From assembly GCA_035509915.1 (NCBI GenBank), contig DATKIB010000177.1, forward strand, positions 1 to 22,301: a stretch of DNA of 22,301 nt, read 5' to 3'. The translations under genes were made by a program, and so were the position numbers. Numbering within the stretch: position 1 is the stretch's first letter; each line of letters starts with the position of its first letter. Of the stretch, positions 14,924 through 21,803 are shown one piece after another. Source of the stretch: Bog-564 sp035509915. Lineage in GTDB: Bacteria; Actinomycetota; Acidimicrobiia; Acidimicrobiales; UBA8190. Below the pieces are notes generated by a model that was not told the DNA's origin, did not search any database, and saw nothing but the letters and a program-made list of their open reading frames with translations.

Positions 14924-16129
14924 TCAGGAGCTGTCGAGCTTTCGCTTTCCCAGCCCACGGCCAAACCTCCAGCGGCCGGGCCCGCCGGTCAGCTCGAAGC
15001 CGTCGTAGGTGATCTGGTCATGATGCTTGGAGCACACCCGGGCGAGCCCCTCGAGGCTCGTGGTTCTGCACTTCGCGTAGTCCTCCAGGTGGTGATGGTT
15101 CTCCAAGCCCATGGTGATCTCACATCCTGGGACGACACAGGACCGGTCTCGCTCCTCGAGGGCGCTCTGGAGGTGGGCGGGGACGGTGCGTCCCGCGTGG
15201 CAGACGGTTTTTACGTCGACTCCCTCTGTGACTAGCAGCTTCAAGAAGCAGTCCCCTATGACCCTCCTCGCGTGGGCGACCGGCACCGGGCCCACGCCCG
15301 GTATCTCGCAGGTCTCCTGTTGTTTCGCGAAGCCCCTCTTCAAAGCGCCTGCGTCGATGCGCACGACCACGCTGTCGTGGCCGTTTCGCCGAGAGCGATT
15401 CGTCTTTCCCTTGGAGCACGGCCCCTCGCCGGTCACCAGGGAATACAGGGCATCTGCCGCATAGGCGTGGGAGGGCTCCTCCTCGCCCGCCTCGCGGGCT
15501 TCTTCGAAGATGAGATCGGCTACCTCTCTCACAGAGGCCAAGAGCCTCGCTCCTTTGTCAGCGGTGAGCCGGGTGTCGAGGCGAAACGCCCCGTCGGGCT
15601 CGCTCCAGTGACGCAGGTAACGTCGGCGATGGATCGCCCGGTAACGCTCCGCCTCGCCCCTTTGCGACGCGGCCTTCGCGCTTATGTCCCTGGCGGTGTC
15701 CTTGAGCTTTTTCATCGTGCCCTCGGCAGCTACGCGAAGCAGCTCGCCTTCTGCCTCTGGATGCGCAGCTGCTGCCTGGGCGAGCTGTCGTAGCTGGGAG
15801 CCCGAGAGCTCACCCTCTCTGAGGGCCTTGGTCGTGCCGGGCAGGTCCTCTAGCTGGCCTGCGGTCTCGATGAGCGCGACCGCCTCCCCGTAGGAACTCT
15901 TCTGGATCTCCGACACCCAGCTAGCAGCAGAGCGGTGTCCCTCTTCAACCCAGATCCTCGACTGCGCCGCGCGCGAAGCCGCCAGCACCTTCAACGAGCC
16001 CGCGAGGCGCTCCACCTCCGCGGAGGCCTCGAGCACCAAGGCCGCGTCCGAGGGGATCATGCGCTCGGGCTCGAAATCCGAGAGCTCTCTGAGGAGCTCT
16101 CGCTGCATGCGCCTCAACGTCTGGAGCAT
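14924..16129 (-). CDS. DUF222/HNH endonuclease-domain protein (13E12 repeat family)
   Basis: 401 residues. The N-terminal about 250 residues are a helical DUF222-like region (SDAALVLEASAEVERLAGSLKVLAASRAAQS, then AASWVSEI, LRQLAQAAAAHPEAE, RLTADKGARLLASV). The C-terminal HNH motif has CVVPGC, then NHHHLEDYAK, then LARVCSKHHDQIT, i.e. paired Cys, the catalytic His region and the closing His-His. The 13E12 family is multicopy in actinobacterial genomes and its role is not settled; members are often linked with repeats but are not transposases. ATG 16129 lacks a Shine-Dalgarno sequence; CATCCT sits at -12 to -7. In-frame ATG 16108 is an alternative. The gene is intact, with no frameshift. Confidence 0.88.
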   Translation of the reverse strand: MLQTLRRMQRELLRELSDFEPERMIPSDAALVLEASAEVERLAGSLKVLAASRAAQSRIWVEEGHRSAASWVSEIQKSSYGEAVALIETAGQLEDLPGTTKALREGELSGSQLRQLAQAAAAHPEAEGELLRVAAEGTMKKLKDTARDISAKAASQRGEAERYRAIHRRRYLRHWSEPDGAFRLDTRLTADKGARLLASVREVADLIFEEAREAGEEEPSHAYAADALYSLVTGEGPCSKGKTNRSRRNGHDSVVVRIDAGALKRGFAKQQETCEIPGVGPVPVAHARRVIGDCFLKLLVTEGVDVKTVCHAGRTVPAHLQSALEERDRSCVVPGCEITMGLENHHHLEDYAKCRTTSLEGLARVCSKHHDQITYDGFELTGGPGRWRFGRGLGKRKLDSS

Positions 16130-16165
16130 CTGACCAGGATGACACGGGGGTGTGTCGCTTTGGCC

Positions 16166-16193
16166 GGGAGGGCAGGGGAGGGCAGGGAGCGGG
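16166..16193 (+). other. Six-run G tract, G-quadruplex candidate
   Basis: G-runs of three or four at 16166, 16170, 16175, 16180, 16185 and 16191 are separated by 1-3 nt loops. This satisfies the standard G3+N1-7 quadruplex pattern with two runs to spare. It lies 37 bp upstream of the HNH start codon, with G-runs on the strand not coding for HNH. Confidence 0.6.
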
Positions 16194-16365
16194 AGAATCC
16201 GAGGACGGCGGCTAGAAGGCGAGGCGGCCGATGGGCCGGGGTTGGGGACCTCGAAGGCGAGCCGGCGAGATGCTGTGATTATCGGATGTGTCGGGCAAGG
16301 TCGTGCCTGCCGCGACGGTCCTCGTCCGCCTTCGCCGGCTGGTCGAGGCGACGGCGCTCCGAGCG

Positions 16366-16371
16366 TAACGT
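16366..16371 (+). promoter_or_regulatory. Candidate -10 box (TAACGT) for a leaderless small ORF
   Basis: TAACGT fits the actinobacterial TANNNT -10 pattern and ends 8 nt before ATG 16380. No Shine-Dalgarno sequence precedes that ATG. No -35 box is evident. Confidence 0.4.
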
Positions 16372-16379
16372 TCCAGCAC

Positions 16380-16469
16380 ATGACCATCGGTGGAAATGAG
16401 ACAGCTCGGTGGGGTGGTGTAGCTCGGTGGGATGGTGCAGCTCGGTGGGATGGTGCAGCTCGGTGGTGA
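16380..16469 (+). CDS. Putative 29-residue upstream ORF built on 18-bp repeats
   Basis: ATG 16380 opens a frame ending in TGA 16467-16469. The peptide starts MTIGGNETARWGG and continues with the ARWDGA unit repeated, ending AARW. Its TGA overlaps the GTG (16466) of the membrane-protein gene as GTGA, the arrangement used for translational coupling. The frame is kept open by the 18-bp repeats, which are open in several frames, so coding is not proven. Support comes from the -10 box at leaderless distance and the exact 4-nt overlap. If real, it would be a leader peptide; Trp recurs once per repeat. Confidence 0.35.
   Translation: MTIGGNETARWGGVARWDGAARWDGAARW
16403..16466. repeat. 18-bp tandem repeat, three copies plus partial
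   Basis: AGCTCGGTGGGGTGGTGT (16403-16420), AGCTCGGTGGGATGGTGC (16421-16438) and the same again (16439-16456), followed by AGCTCGGTGG. Copies two and three are identical. Each unit carries an in-frame GTG, so several alternative GTG starts (16409, 16427, 16445, 16463) precede the one I chose for the downstream gene. Confidence 0.9.
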
Positions 16470-17137
16470 TCAGCGCCGGCATCGGATGGACGACCATCTC
16501 CGCGTTGGCGACAGCGGGGGGGACGCTCGTGCTTGCGATCGCCACGTTCGCCTCGGTACGTTCCGCCAACCGCGCCGCCAGGACGGCAGAACAGGCATTC
16601 CGGGTGGGCCTGCGCCCGGTGCTGTTCGGCAGCCGTCTTCAGGACCCGCCGCAGAAGATCAGGTGGGGAGACGACTACTGGGGGACATTGCCCGGCGGAC
16701 TGGCGTTGCTGGACGTGGTCGACAAGAACCTCTACATGGCCATGTCCATCCGCAACGTCGGGTCGGGGATCGGGGTCCTGCACAGCTGGCGAGCAGAGCC
16801 TCTTGCCAGACCGGGATCGCCACAGCTCGGGGCGGCGCTCCAGCGGCCGCCTCTCGAGTCCTTCCGGCCACAGCTGCGCGACCTCTACGTACCGCCGGGC
16901 GACATCGGATTCTGGCAGGCGGCGATCCGCGATCCAGAGGACCCGGACTATGCGCTGCTCCTCGATTCCATGGAGAACCAGCGAGGCATCTTCGTGGACC
17001 TCATCTACGGCGACCACGAGGGTGGCCAGCGAACGATCGGCCGGTTCGTAATAAACCGCAGGGACGGAGAGGAGGGCCCCACCTGGATGTGTTACGTGAT
17101 CCGCCATTGGAACCTCGACCGCCCCGACCCTCGCTGA
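16466..17137 (+). CDS. Single-TM hypothetical protein, conserved actinobacterial type
   Basis: 223 residues from GTG 16466. The N-terminus (ISAGIGWTTISALATAGGTLVLAIATFASVRSANRAAR) is one TM helix with a basic cytoplasmic flank (R-A-A-R). A soluble domain follows, with VGLRPVLF, RNVGSGIGVLHSW, DLYVPPGDIGFWQ, VDLIYGDHEGGQRTIGRF and a C-terminal RHWNLDRPDPR. I recall similar uncharacterised proteins in other actinobacteria that begin at the ISAGIGW-type segment, which is why I chose 16466 and not GTG 16409; the longer form would add GWCSSV repeats encoded by the tandem array. The YGDHEGGQRT region resembles a beta-sandwich strand, but I assign no function. The gene converges on the PAS gene, with 106 bp between stops holding only GC-rich short palindromes. 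Confidence 0.75.
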   Translation: MISAGIGWTTISALATAGGTLVLAIATFASVRSANRAARTAEQAFRVGLRPVLFGSRLQDPPQKIRWGDDYWGTLPGGLALLDVVDKNLYMAMSIRNVGSGIGVLHSWRAEPLARPGSPQLGAALQRPPLESFRPQLRDLYVPPGDIGFWQAAIRDPEDPDYALLLDSMENQRGIFVDLIYGDHEGGQRTIGRFVINRRDGEEGPTWMCYVIRHWNLDRPDPR

Positions 17138-17243
17138 GGAACAGCACCGGATCCGATGGGGGAGGACCAGAGGGGGGTAGCCCGGCCGGCGCGGCGATGC
17201 AGGCGATGAGCCCGCGGGCGGCGGCGGGACTCTCCGGAGCGGA

Positions 17244-17699
17244 TCAGGCGTCGGGGCGGGGATCTACGTCGCGCGTCATGTGCGCAGCCACGAACAACCT
17301 CCCGTCGACCCGCACCGGCTGGAGCCGGCCCTTCAGAGGGACGATCTCTCCGTCCGCCGTCTCCGCCTCGGGGTAGAGGCCGGGGTCCATCTCTCTGTCG
17401 CGGGGCTCGGCCAGGTAACCGCGGCGGTAGGCCTGGTGGCCCCAGCGCTTCTTGGTGGGGACAAGCATCTCCACGAACTCGCCCGCGATGTCCTCGCTGC
17501 TCATCTTGAACAGCTCCTCGGCCGCCTCGTTCATGCCGAGCACGACCCCCTGAAAATCGACCACGACCACGGCCTCTGCGTTGCTCTGGAACTCGGGCAC
17601 CGCCGCGAGGACCTCGTCGGGGATCTCGAGGGAGAGCTCGTCTTCGGCTCGGGCTTGCCGCGGTTCTCGTTCTGCGCTCAAGGGCCCATTTTCGTCCAT
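17244..17699 (-). CDS. PAS-domain protein, stand-alone
   Basis: 151 residues from ATG 17699. After about 37 acidic residues comes one PAS domain (about 38-145): NAEAVVVVDFQGVVLGMNEAAEELFKMSSEDIAGEFVEMLVP, then the helical middle with a RRGYLAEPRDREM motif, and the closing strands DGEIVPLKGRLQPVRVDGRLFVAAHMTRD. No kinase, GGDEF or HTH domain follows, so it would act through a partner or as a sensor alone. The upstream in-frame GTG at 17777 would add an atypical extension across the divergent promoter region. No Shine-Dalgarno sequence is seen. It is divergent from the secreted-barrel cluster by 101 bp. Confidence 0.8.
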   Translation of the reverse strand: MDENGPLSAEREPRQARAEDELSLEIPDEVLAAVPEFQSNAEAVVVVDFQGVVLGMNEAAEELFKMSSEDIAGEFVEMLVPTKKRWGHQAYRRGYLAEPRDREMDPGLYPEAETADGEIVPLKGRLQPVRVDGRLFVAAHMTRDVDPRPDA

Positions 17700-17800
17700 G
17701 GGAGCCAACAACGCATTGACAATGACGGCTGCATCTAGTGGACTCGCCAACCATGTCCCAGCGACCCGATCTGGCACGGCGACCCGAGGGAGACGAACGG

Positions 17801-18355
17801 ATGAGCCTCAGCCCCAGCCGCCGCATCGTCCGCCGCATCGTCCGCCGCATCGCCCGCCGTGCCGGTGTAGCGGCAGCTGTGGCGGCGGTGAGCGCCGCCG
17901 CTGTCCTGGCCTTCGCCGGCGGGCCCGCCTCGGCCAAGACCTCGACGCTGCACTTCTTCTCGAAGGCCCAGACGGACCTCGCGTACCACGCGAACGGCCA
18001 GCCGATCACGAACCAGAACGCCCAGCCCTCCGTTGGCGACTACTTCATCTCCAGCGACCTCGACTACGTCGGCAACCACAAGAGCCACGCCAAGAACTAC
18101 ACAGCCTCGGACAACCTGGCCTGCACCATCACCCAGAGCTCATCTACCTCCATCATCGGCATCTGCGACGGGGTGATCGCGGTCGGCGGGTCGATGCTGC
18201 TGGCCAACCACGTGACCGTCAACCTCGGCTCCAATAACCCGACGGTGGCGATCAACGGCGGAACGGGCCAGTACAAAAACGCACGCGGGGCCGTGGTGAC
18301 CTCGGCGGTCGCGAACACGAACAACACCGACTTCACCATCACGTACACAACCTGA
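17801..18355 (+). CDS. Secreted small beta-barrel-like protein, copy 1 (AOC/dirigent-like)
   Basis: 184 residues; GAGGGAG (17786-17792) precedes ATG 17801 by 8 nt, which favours this start over the GTG at 17738. An Arg-rich n-region (SRRIVRRIVRRIARRAG) and a hydrophobic stretch end AGGPASA before KTST, a clear Sec signal peptide. The mature part reads TLHFFSKAQ, then QPITNQNAQPSVGDYFISSDLDYVGNHKSHAKNYT, CTI, ICDGVIAVGGSMLL and INGGTGQYKNARGAV. The GTGQYxxARG strand and the G-D-x2-I...D-L opening resemble bacterial allene oxide cyclase/dirigent-like barrels; catalytic activity is not implied. Two Cys (CTI and CDG) are kept in all three copies and may form a disulfide. It is more diverged than copies 2 and 3. 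TTGACA at 17716-17721 is a possible -35, but no good -10 follows. Confidence 0.85.
   Translation: MSLSPSRRIVRRIVRRIARRAGVAAAVAAVSAAAVLAFAGGPASAKTSTLHFFSKAQTDLAYHANGQPITNQNAQPSVGDYFISSDLDYVGNHKSHAKNYTASDNLACTITQSSSTSIIGICDGVIAVGGSMLLANHVTVNLGSNNPTVAINGGTGQYKNARGAVVTSAVANTNNTDFTITYTT
17818..17859 (+). repeat. 12-bp repeats in the signal-peptide coding region of copy 1
   Basis: CCGCCGCATCGT occurs at 17818-17829 and 17830-17841, with CCGCCGCATCGC at 17842-17853 and a partial CCGCCG after it. In frame it encodes Arg-Arg-Ile-Val/Ala units, so it adds positive charge before the hydrophobic core. Copies 2 and 3 lack it. Confidence 0.85.
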
Positions 18356-18433
18356 GCCCAGCATTCCGGGCAGCAGTGTCAGAGCCAGCCATCCGGCGAG
18401 ACAGCCGCTGAGAAAGCAAGGAGCATCTACGAC

Positions 18434-18958
18434 ATGAGTGCCACCAAGCGCATCATCGTCAAGTCGGGCGCAGCGGGCACAGCCGCGGCCCTCACCGCCG
18501 CCGCGTTGCTGGCGTTCACGGGAGGGACGGCGTCGGCGAAGAGCGGCACCTTGCGCTTCTTCTCGAAGTCCGTGACGTCGAGCTTCTACACCGCCAACGG
18601 CCAGCCGATCACGAACCAGAATACCCAGCCCGCAGTCGGGGACTACTTGATCTCCAGCGACCTTGACTACGTGGGCAACCACAAGAGCCACGCCAAGAGC
18701 TATACCGCGACCGACAACCTCGTCTGCACCATCTCGGTGAGCACTTCCACGTCCATCATGGGTATCTGCGACGGGGCAATCGCGATGGGCGGGTCCATGT
18801 TGCTGGCGAGCCACGAGACTGTGAACTTCGCCGCCACCAGCCCGGTGGTGCCCATCAATGGCGGCGTCGGACAATTCAACGGGGCGCACGGAACCGTGAA
18901 GACGGTGCAGGTCGGCAACACCAACAACAGCGACATCACGGTGAGCTACACCACCTGA
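18434..18958 (+). CDS. Secreted small beta-barrel-like protein, copy 2 (AOC/dirigent-like)
   Basis: 174 residues; AAGGAG (18418-18423) precedes ATG 18434 by 10 nt. The signal peptide is short (KRIIVKSGAAG, hydrophobic core, TASA before KSGT). The mature domain has TLRFFSKS, QPITNQNTQPAVGDYLISSDLDYVG, the SHAKSYTATD strand, VCTISVSTSTSIMGICDG, and INGGVGQFNGAHGTV near the C-terminus. It differs from copy 3 at about 30 of 174 positions with no gaps. The leader GAGCAT(C/T)TACGAC before the ATG is also shared with copy 3, so the duplication included the ribosome-binding region. Secreted by Sec; the role is unknown. What it could be: a structural or ligand-binding barrel, since many AOC-fold bacterial proteins are not enzymes. 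Confidence 0.85.
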   Translation: MSATKRIIVKSGAAGTAAALTAAALLAFTGGTASAKSGTLRFFSKSVTSSFYTANGQPITNQNTQPAVGDYLISSDLDYVGNHKSHAKSYTATDNLVCTISVSTSTSIMGICDGAIAMGGSMLLASHETVNFAATSPVVPINGGVGQFNGAHGTVKTVQVGNTNNSDITVSYTT

Positions 18959-18995
18959 TCTCGACTACCTACGCAAGACGAGGAGCATTTACGAC

Positions 18996-19520
18996 ATGAG
19001 TCCCACCAAGCGCATCATCCTCAAGTCGGGCGCCGCAGGCACGGCAGCGGCCCTCACCGCTGCCGCGTTGCTGGCGTTCACGGGAGGGATCGCATCGGCG
19101 AAGAGCGGCACCCTGCGCTTCTTCTCGAAGTCGGTGTCGTCGAACTTGTACTCAGCCAACGGCCAGCCGATCACGAACCAGAACACCCAGCCCGCCGTCG
19201 GGGACTACTTCATCTCCGCCGATCTCGACTACGTGGGCAACCACAAGAGCCACGCGAAGAACTACACCGCCTCCGACGACGTCGTCTGCACCATCACGGT
19301 CAGCACCTCGACGGCGATCACGGGAACCTGCGACGGCGCCATCGCGATGGGCGGCTCCATGCTCCTGATCAATCGCGTGAGTGTGAACTTCGCCTCCAAC
19401 AACCCGGTCATACCCATCAATGGCGGCGTCGGACAGTTCAACGGGGCGCATGGCACGGTGAAGACGGTGTCGGTCGGCAACGGCAACAACTCCGACGCGA
19501 CGGTGAATTACACGACCTGA
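18996..19520 (+). CDS. Secreted small beta-barrel-like protein, copy 3 (AOC/dirigent-like)
   Basis: 174 residues; GAGGAG precedes ATG 18996 by 10 nt, and the gap to copy 2 is 37 bp, so the two are cotranscribed. The signal peptide is nearly identical to copy 2 (KRIILKSGAAG, cleavage after IASA). The mature sequence keeps VGDYFISADLDYVGNHKSHAKNYT, VCTITVSTSTAITGTCDG, and INGGVGQFNGAHGTVKTV. Differences from copy 2 cluster in the 85-115 and 125-140 segments (LLINRVSVNFASNNP against LLASHETVNFAATSP), which would be neighbouring strands or loops. This suggests divergence of a binding surface on a fixed scaffold, an inference from position only. Confidence 0.85.
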   Translation: MSPTKRIILKSGAAGTAAALTAAALLAFTGGIASAKSGTLRFFSKSVSSNLYSANGQPITNQNTQPAVGDYFISADLDYVGNHKSHAKNYTASDDVVCTITVSTSTAITGTCDGAIAMGGSMLLINRVSVNFASNNPVIPINGGVGQFNGAHGTVKTVSVGNGNNSDATVNYTT

Positions 19521-19538
19521 GCCTGAGCCCGAGAGCGC

Positions 19539-20027
19539 TTAACTCGGCAGCACCGACTCGATGGCCTCGACGAGCTGCGGCGCCTCCGGCTCAACCATCG
19601 GTCGGAATCGTCCGGCTACGGACCCGTCGGCGGCGATCAGGAACTTCTCGAAGTTCCATTGGATGTCGCCCGCTTCGCCGTCGGGATCGGCGGCGGAGGT
19701 GAGCTCGGTGTAGATGGGGTGTCGCTGTTGACCGTTGACATCGACCTTTTCGGTCATCGGGAAGGTCACCCCGTAGGTAGTCGAACAGAAGGTGGCGATC
19801 TCCTCGGGCGCTCCGGGCTCCTGCCCCCCGAACTGGTTGCAGGGCACGCCGAGAACACTGAAGCCGCGGTCCGCGTAGTTGCGCTGAAGCTCCTCGAGAC
19901 CGGCGTACTGAGGAGTGAGGCCGCATTTGGATGCCACGTTCACGACGAGAAGCGCCTTACCGCGCAGCGCGCCGAAATCCAACACAGAGCCGTCGAGTGA
20001 TGCGATTTGGTGGTCGAAGATCGTCAT
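19539..20027 (-). CDS. Glutathione peroxidase family protein (Cys type)
   Basis: 162 residues of the thioredoxin-fold GPx family. The peroxidatic Cys35 is in NVASKCGLTPQY; it is coded TGC, so this is a cysteine enzyme and not a selenoprotein. NQFGGQEPG and WNFEKFL (Trp124, Asn125) supply the other tetrad positions, and Cys81 (FCSTTYGV) is the likely resolving cysteine. Such enzymes mostly use thioredoxin to reduce hydroperoxides and are cytosolic. TATGGT on the minus strand (20039-20034) occupies -12 to -7 of ATG 20027, a leaderless-type promoter. Its stop lies 18 bp from the stop of the barrel gene copy 3, and CCGAG/CTCGG (19529-19533 and 19543-19547) is a weak hairpin between them. Confidence 0.92.
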   Translation of the reverse strand: MTIFDHQIASLDGSVLDFGALRGKALLVVNVASKCGLTPQYAGLEELQRNYADRGFSVLGVPCNQFGGQEPGAPEEIATFCSTTYGVTFPMTEKVDVNGQQRHPIYTELTSAADPDGEAGDIQWNFEKFLIAADGSVAGRFRPMVEPEAPQLVEAIESVLPS

Positions 20028-20033
20028 GCCTGC

Positions 20034-20039
20034 ACCATA
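20034..20039 (-). promoter_or_regulatory. Leaderless-type -10 box (TATGGT) of the GPx gene
   Basis: The hexamer fits TANNNT and lies exactly at -12 to -7 of the ATG. No ribosome-binding site is between them. Confidence 0.5.
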
Positions 20040-20088
20040 CTTATCGGGCCCCTCCGAGCACCAAGGCCGGCGGGCTGCTCGGCGCCGG

Positions 20089-21009
20089 TCAGGCCAGAGA
20101 GTCGGCCGCCGCCGAGATCCCAGCCGGCTCGGGCTCGCGGCTCGGGCCCTGGACGAGCTGGCTGCGGCTCAGTTTGACCACGCCCCACAGCAGCGCGGCG
20201 AGCGCCACGACCTCGACGACGATGTCCTCGGGGGCGAGGGCCAGGTGCTCGGAGAAGATGAACACGCCGAGCAAGCTCGCGACGAGCGGGTCGACGATCG
20301 TGAAGCCGGGCTGGGAGGCGGCGAGAGGCCCCGCTTGAAGAGCGTGGGACGCGAGCAGCATCGAGGCGGCCCCGGCGACCAGGAGCACGTAGGGCGACCA
20401 AGTCGAGAAGATGGCACCGAGCCCACCGTCGAGGTGCGAGCTCATCTCCTTGATCACCGCGGCCACGAAGCCCCACGAGACGCCTGTGGCCACCCCCAAG
20501 GTGGCGGCACGCCGGGCGGGCGAGAGGCGCCCGCCGTGGCGAAGGGGTGTGTACGCCGCGAGGGCGGCGAGCCCGGCGAGACCCAGCGCCGAGAGGCCAG
20601 CGAGCCACCACAGGGTGCCGGCGGCGTGGCGGTGGCCCCCCGAGGGCGCTGCGGTGAAGAGGAACAGTCCCAGGCCCGCGGCCATCGCAGCGCAGGCCAT
20701 CCAGTCGCTGCGCTGCACACGGCGCGATCCGATGACCGCCATGTAGGCGAACACGAAGAGGAGCTCGGTGGCGAAGATGGGCTGCACCAGGGCGAGGCCG
20801 CCGAAGTGCAGCGCCAGGATCTGGAACACGAAGCCAAGGATCATGCTGCCCACCCCGGCGAGCCAGATCGGCTGGCGGACCAGGTAGAGCAGGAGCTTGG
20901 CGCTGAACGTCTCGCCGCCGGGAGCGCTGGCGGCGCCCAGGCGCTGGCACACCGAGGAGGTGGCGGTGCAGAAGCTCGCGGCAAGCGCCAGAAGGACCGC
21001 CTCGGACAT
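20089..21009 (-). CDS. DMT-family membrane transporter (EamA-like)
   Basis: 306 residues with about ten hydrophobic helices, beginning MSEAVLLALAASFCTATSSVCQRLG and including PIWLAGVGSMILGFVFQILALHFGGLALVQPIFATELLFVFAY (first half) and FTIVDPLVASLLGVFIFSEHL (second half). The paired (Q/D)P...E motifs around the end of each half are typical of drug/metabolite transporters. The tail is soluble. The substrate is not predictable. I chose ATG 21009, which has GAGG 9 nt upstream, over ATG 21018, which abuts the GAGG. It is divergent from the hydroxylase gene by 55 bp. Confidence 0.85.
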   Translation of the reverse strand: MSEAVLLALAASFCTATSSVCQRLGAASAPGGETFSAKLLLYLVRQPIWLAGVGSMILGFVFQILALHFGGLALVQPIFATELLFVFAYMAVIGSRRVQRSDWMACAAMAAGLGLFLFTAAPSGGHRHAAGTLWWLAGLSALGLAGLAALAAYTPLRHGGRLSPARRAATLGVATGVSWGFVAAVIKEMSSHLDGGLGAIFSTWSPYVLLVAGAASMLLASHALQAGPLAASQPGFTIVDPLVASLLGVFIFSEHLALAPEDIVVEVVALAALLWGVVKLSRSQLVQGPSREPEPAGISAAADSLA

Positions 21010-21051
21010 GAGCACCATCCTCGCGGATGGGAGAGGGGGCGTGGGCACCCC

Positions 21052-21057
21052 TAGAGT
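21052..21057 (+). promoter_or_regulatory. Candidate -10 box (TAGAGT) of the hydroxylase gene
   Basis: TAGAGT fits TANNNT and ends 7 nt before ATG 21065, a short or leaderless arrangement. No -35 was assigned. Confidence 0.4.
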
Positions 21058-21064
21058 GGTGGGC

Positions 21065-21793
21065 ATGTCGGAAGTGCTCCTCGAGGCGGGGGAGCCGGCG
21101 CAGCGGCCCGGACGACCGGGTCCGCCGCAGCAGACCGGCCGGGAGCCGCGCCGTGGTAACGAGGCCCAGAGCCTTCGCGCCGCGGCGGCGGTGTTCGTGC
21201 GCCAGCCCTCGCCCGTCGTGATCGCCTCGCTGCTCGTGGCCGCCATAGCGGGGCGGATCTACGTAGGCGATTACAGCTGGTGGGACCTGCTGCCTCCGGC
21301 GGTGGTCCTCGCCGCCCAGCCGTTCACCGAGTGGCTGATCCACGTCTTCGTGCTGCACTTCAAGCCGAGGCCCCTCCTGGGCCGGCGCATGGACCCGCTC
21401 GTGTCCCGCAAGCACCGAGCCCACCACGCGGACCCGAAAGACCTGCGCCTCGTTTTCATTCCCCTACAGACCCTCCCCGGGCTGCTCGGCGCGACAGCGG
21501 CGGTGATGCTCGCGCCGATGCCGCTCGGCCGGGGGCTGTCCGGGCTGATCGGCGCCTACGCGATGACCCTGCTCTACGAGTGGACGCACTATCTGATCCA
21601 CTCCGCCTACCGGCCCCGGCACCGATTGTTCCGCTACGTCTGGCGAGCACACCGCAACCACCACTTCCGCAACGAGCATTACTGGTTCGGGGTGACGGTT
21701 CACGTGGCTGACCACCTCCTCGGGACGTTCCCCGAGAAGACCGCGGTGGAGCTGTCCCCGACGGCGCGCACCCTCGGCGTCGAAGCGGCTTGA
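21065..21793 (+). CDS. Fatty acid hydroxylase/sterol desaturase family membrane protein
   Basis: 242 residues. The family is a membrane-bound di-iron oxygenase with eight or more histidines. Here they are His93 and His98 (EWLIHVFVLHF), HRAHH (117-121), His175 and His179 (EWTHYLIH), HRNHH (196-200), and His205, His213 and His217. Hydrophobic segments lie at about 50-68, 75-95, 135-155 and 158-180. The first 45 residues are a charged Pro/Gly/Arg-rich extension. It should hydroxylate a lipid, carotenoid or sterol-like substrate with O2. Longer frames upstream overlap the DMT gene; ATG 21065 is the only start clear of it. The next gene begins 11 nt after its stop, so they are probably one operon. 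Confidence 0.88.
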   Translation: MSEVLLEAGEPAQRPGRPGPPQQTGREPRRGNEAQSLRAAAAVFVRQPSPVVIASLLVAAIAGRIYVGDYSWWDLLPPAVVLAAQPFTEWLIHVFVLHFKPRPLLGRRMDPLVSRKHRAHHADPKDLRLVFIPLQTLPGLLGATAAVMLAPMPLGRGLSGLIGAYAMTLLYEWTHYLIHSAYRPRHRLFRYVWRAHRNHHFRNEHYWFGVTVHVADHLLGTFPEKTAVELSPTARTLGVEAA

Positions 21794-21803
21794 GCACATC
21801 ATC

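Noticed and set aside
14924..16129. Treating the DUF222/HNH gene as a transposase or intron-encoded homing element
   Set aside because: No intron structure, no terminal inverted repeats or target duplications were seen around it; the nearby repeats are not placed at its ends.
17801..17940. Twin-arginine signal in barrel copy 1
   Set aside because: There are many Arg pairs but no S-R-R-x-F-L-K pattern; the pairs come from the 12-bp repeat, and paralogs have ordinary Sec signals.
19529..19547. Rho-independent terminator between barrel copy 3 and the GPx gene
   Set aside because: The stem is only 5 bp, has no U-tract and overlaps the GPx stop codon.
19539..20027. Selenoprotein glutathione peroxidase
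   Set aside because: The active-site codon is TGC, not TGA.
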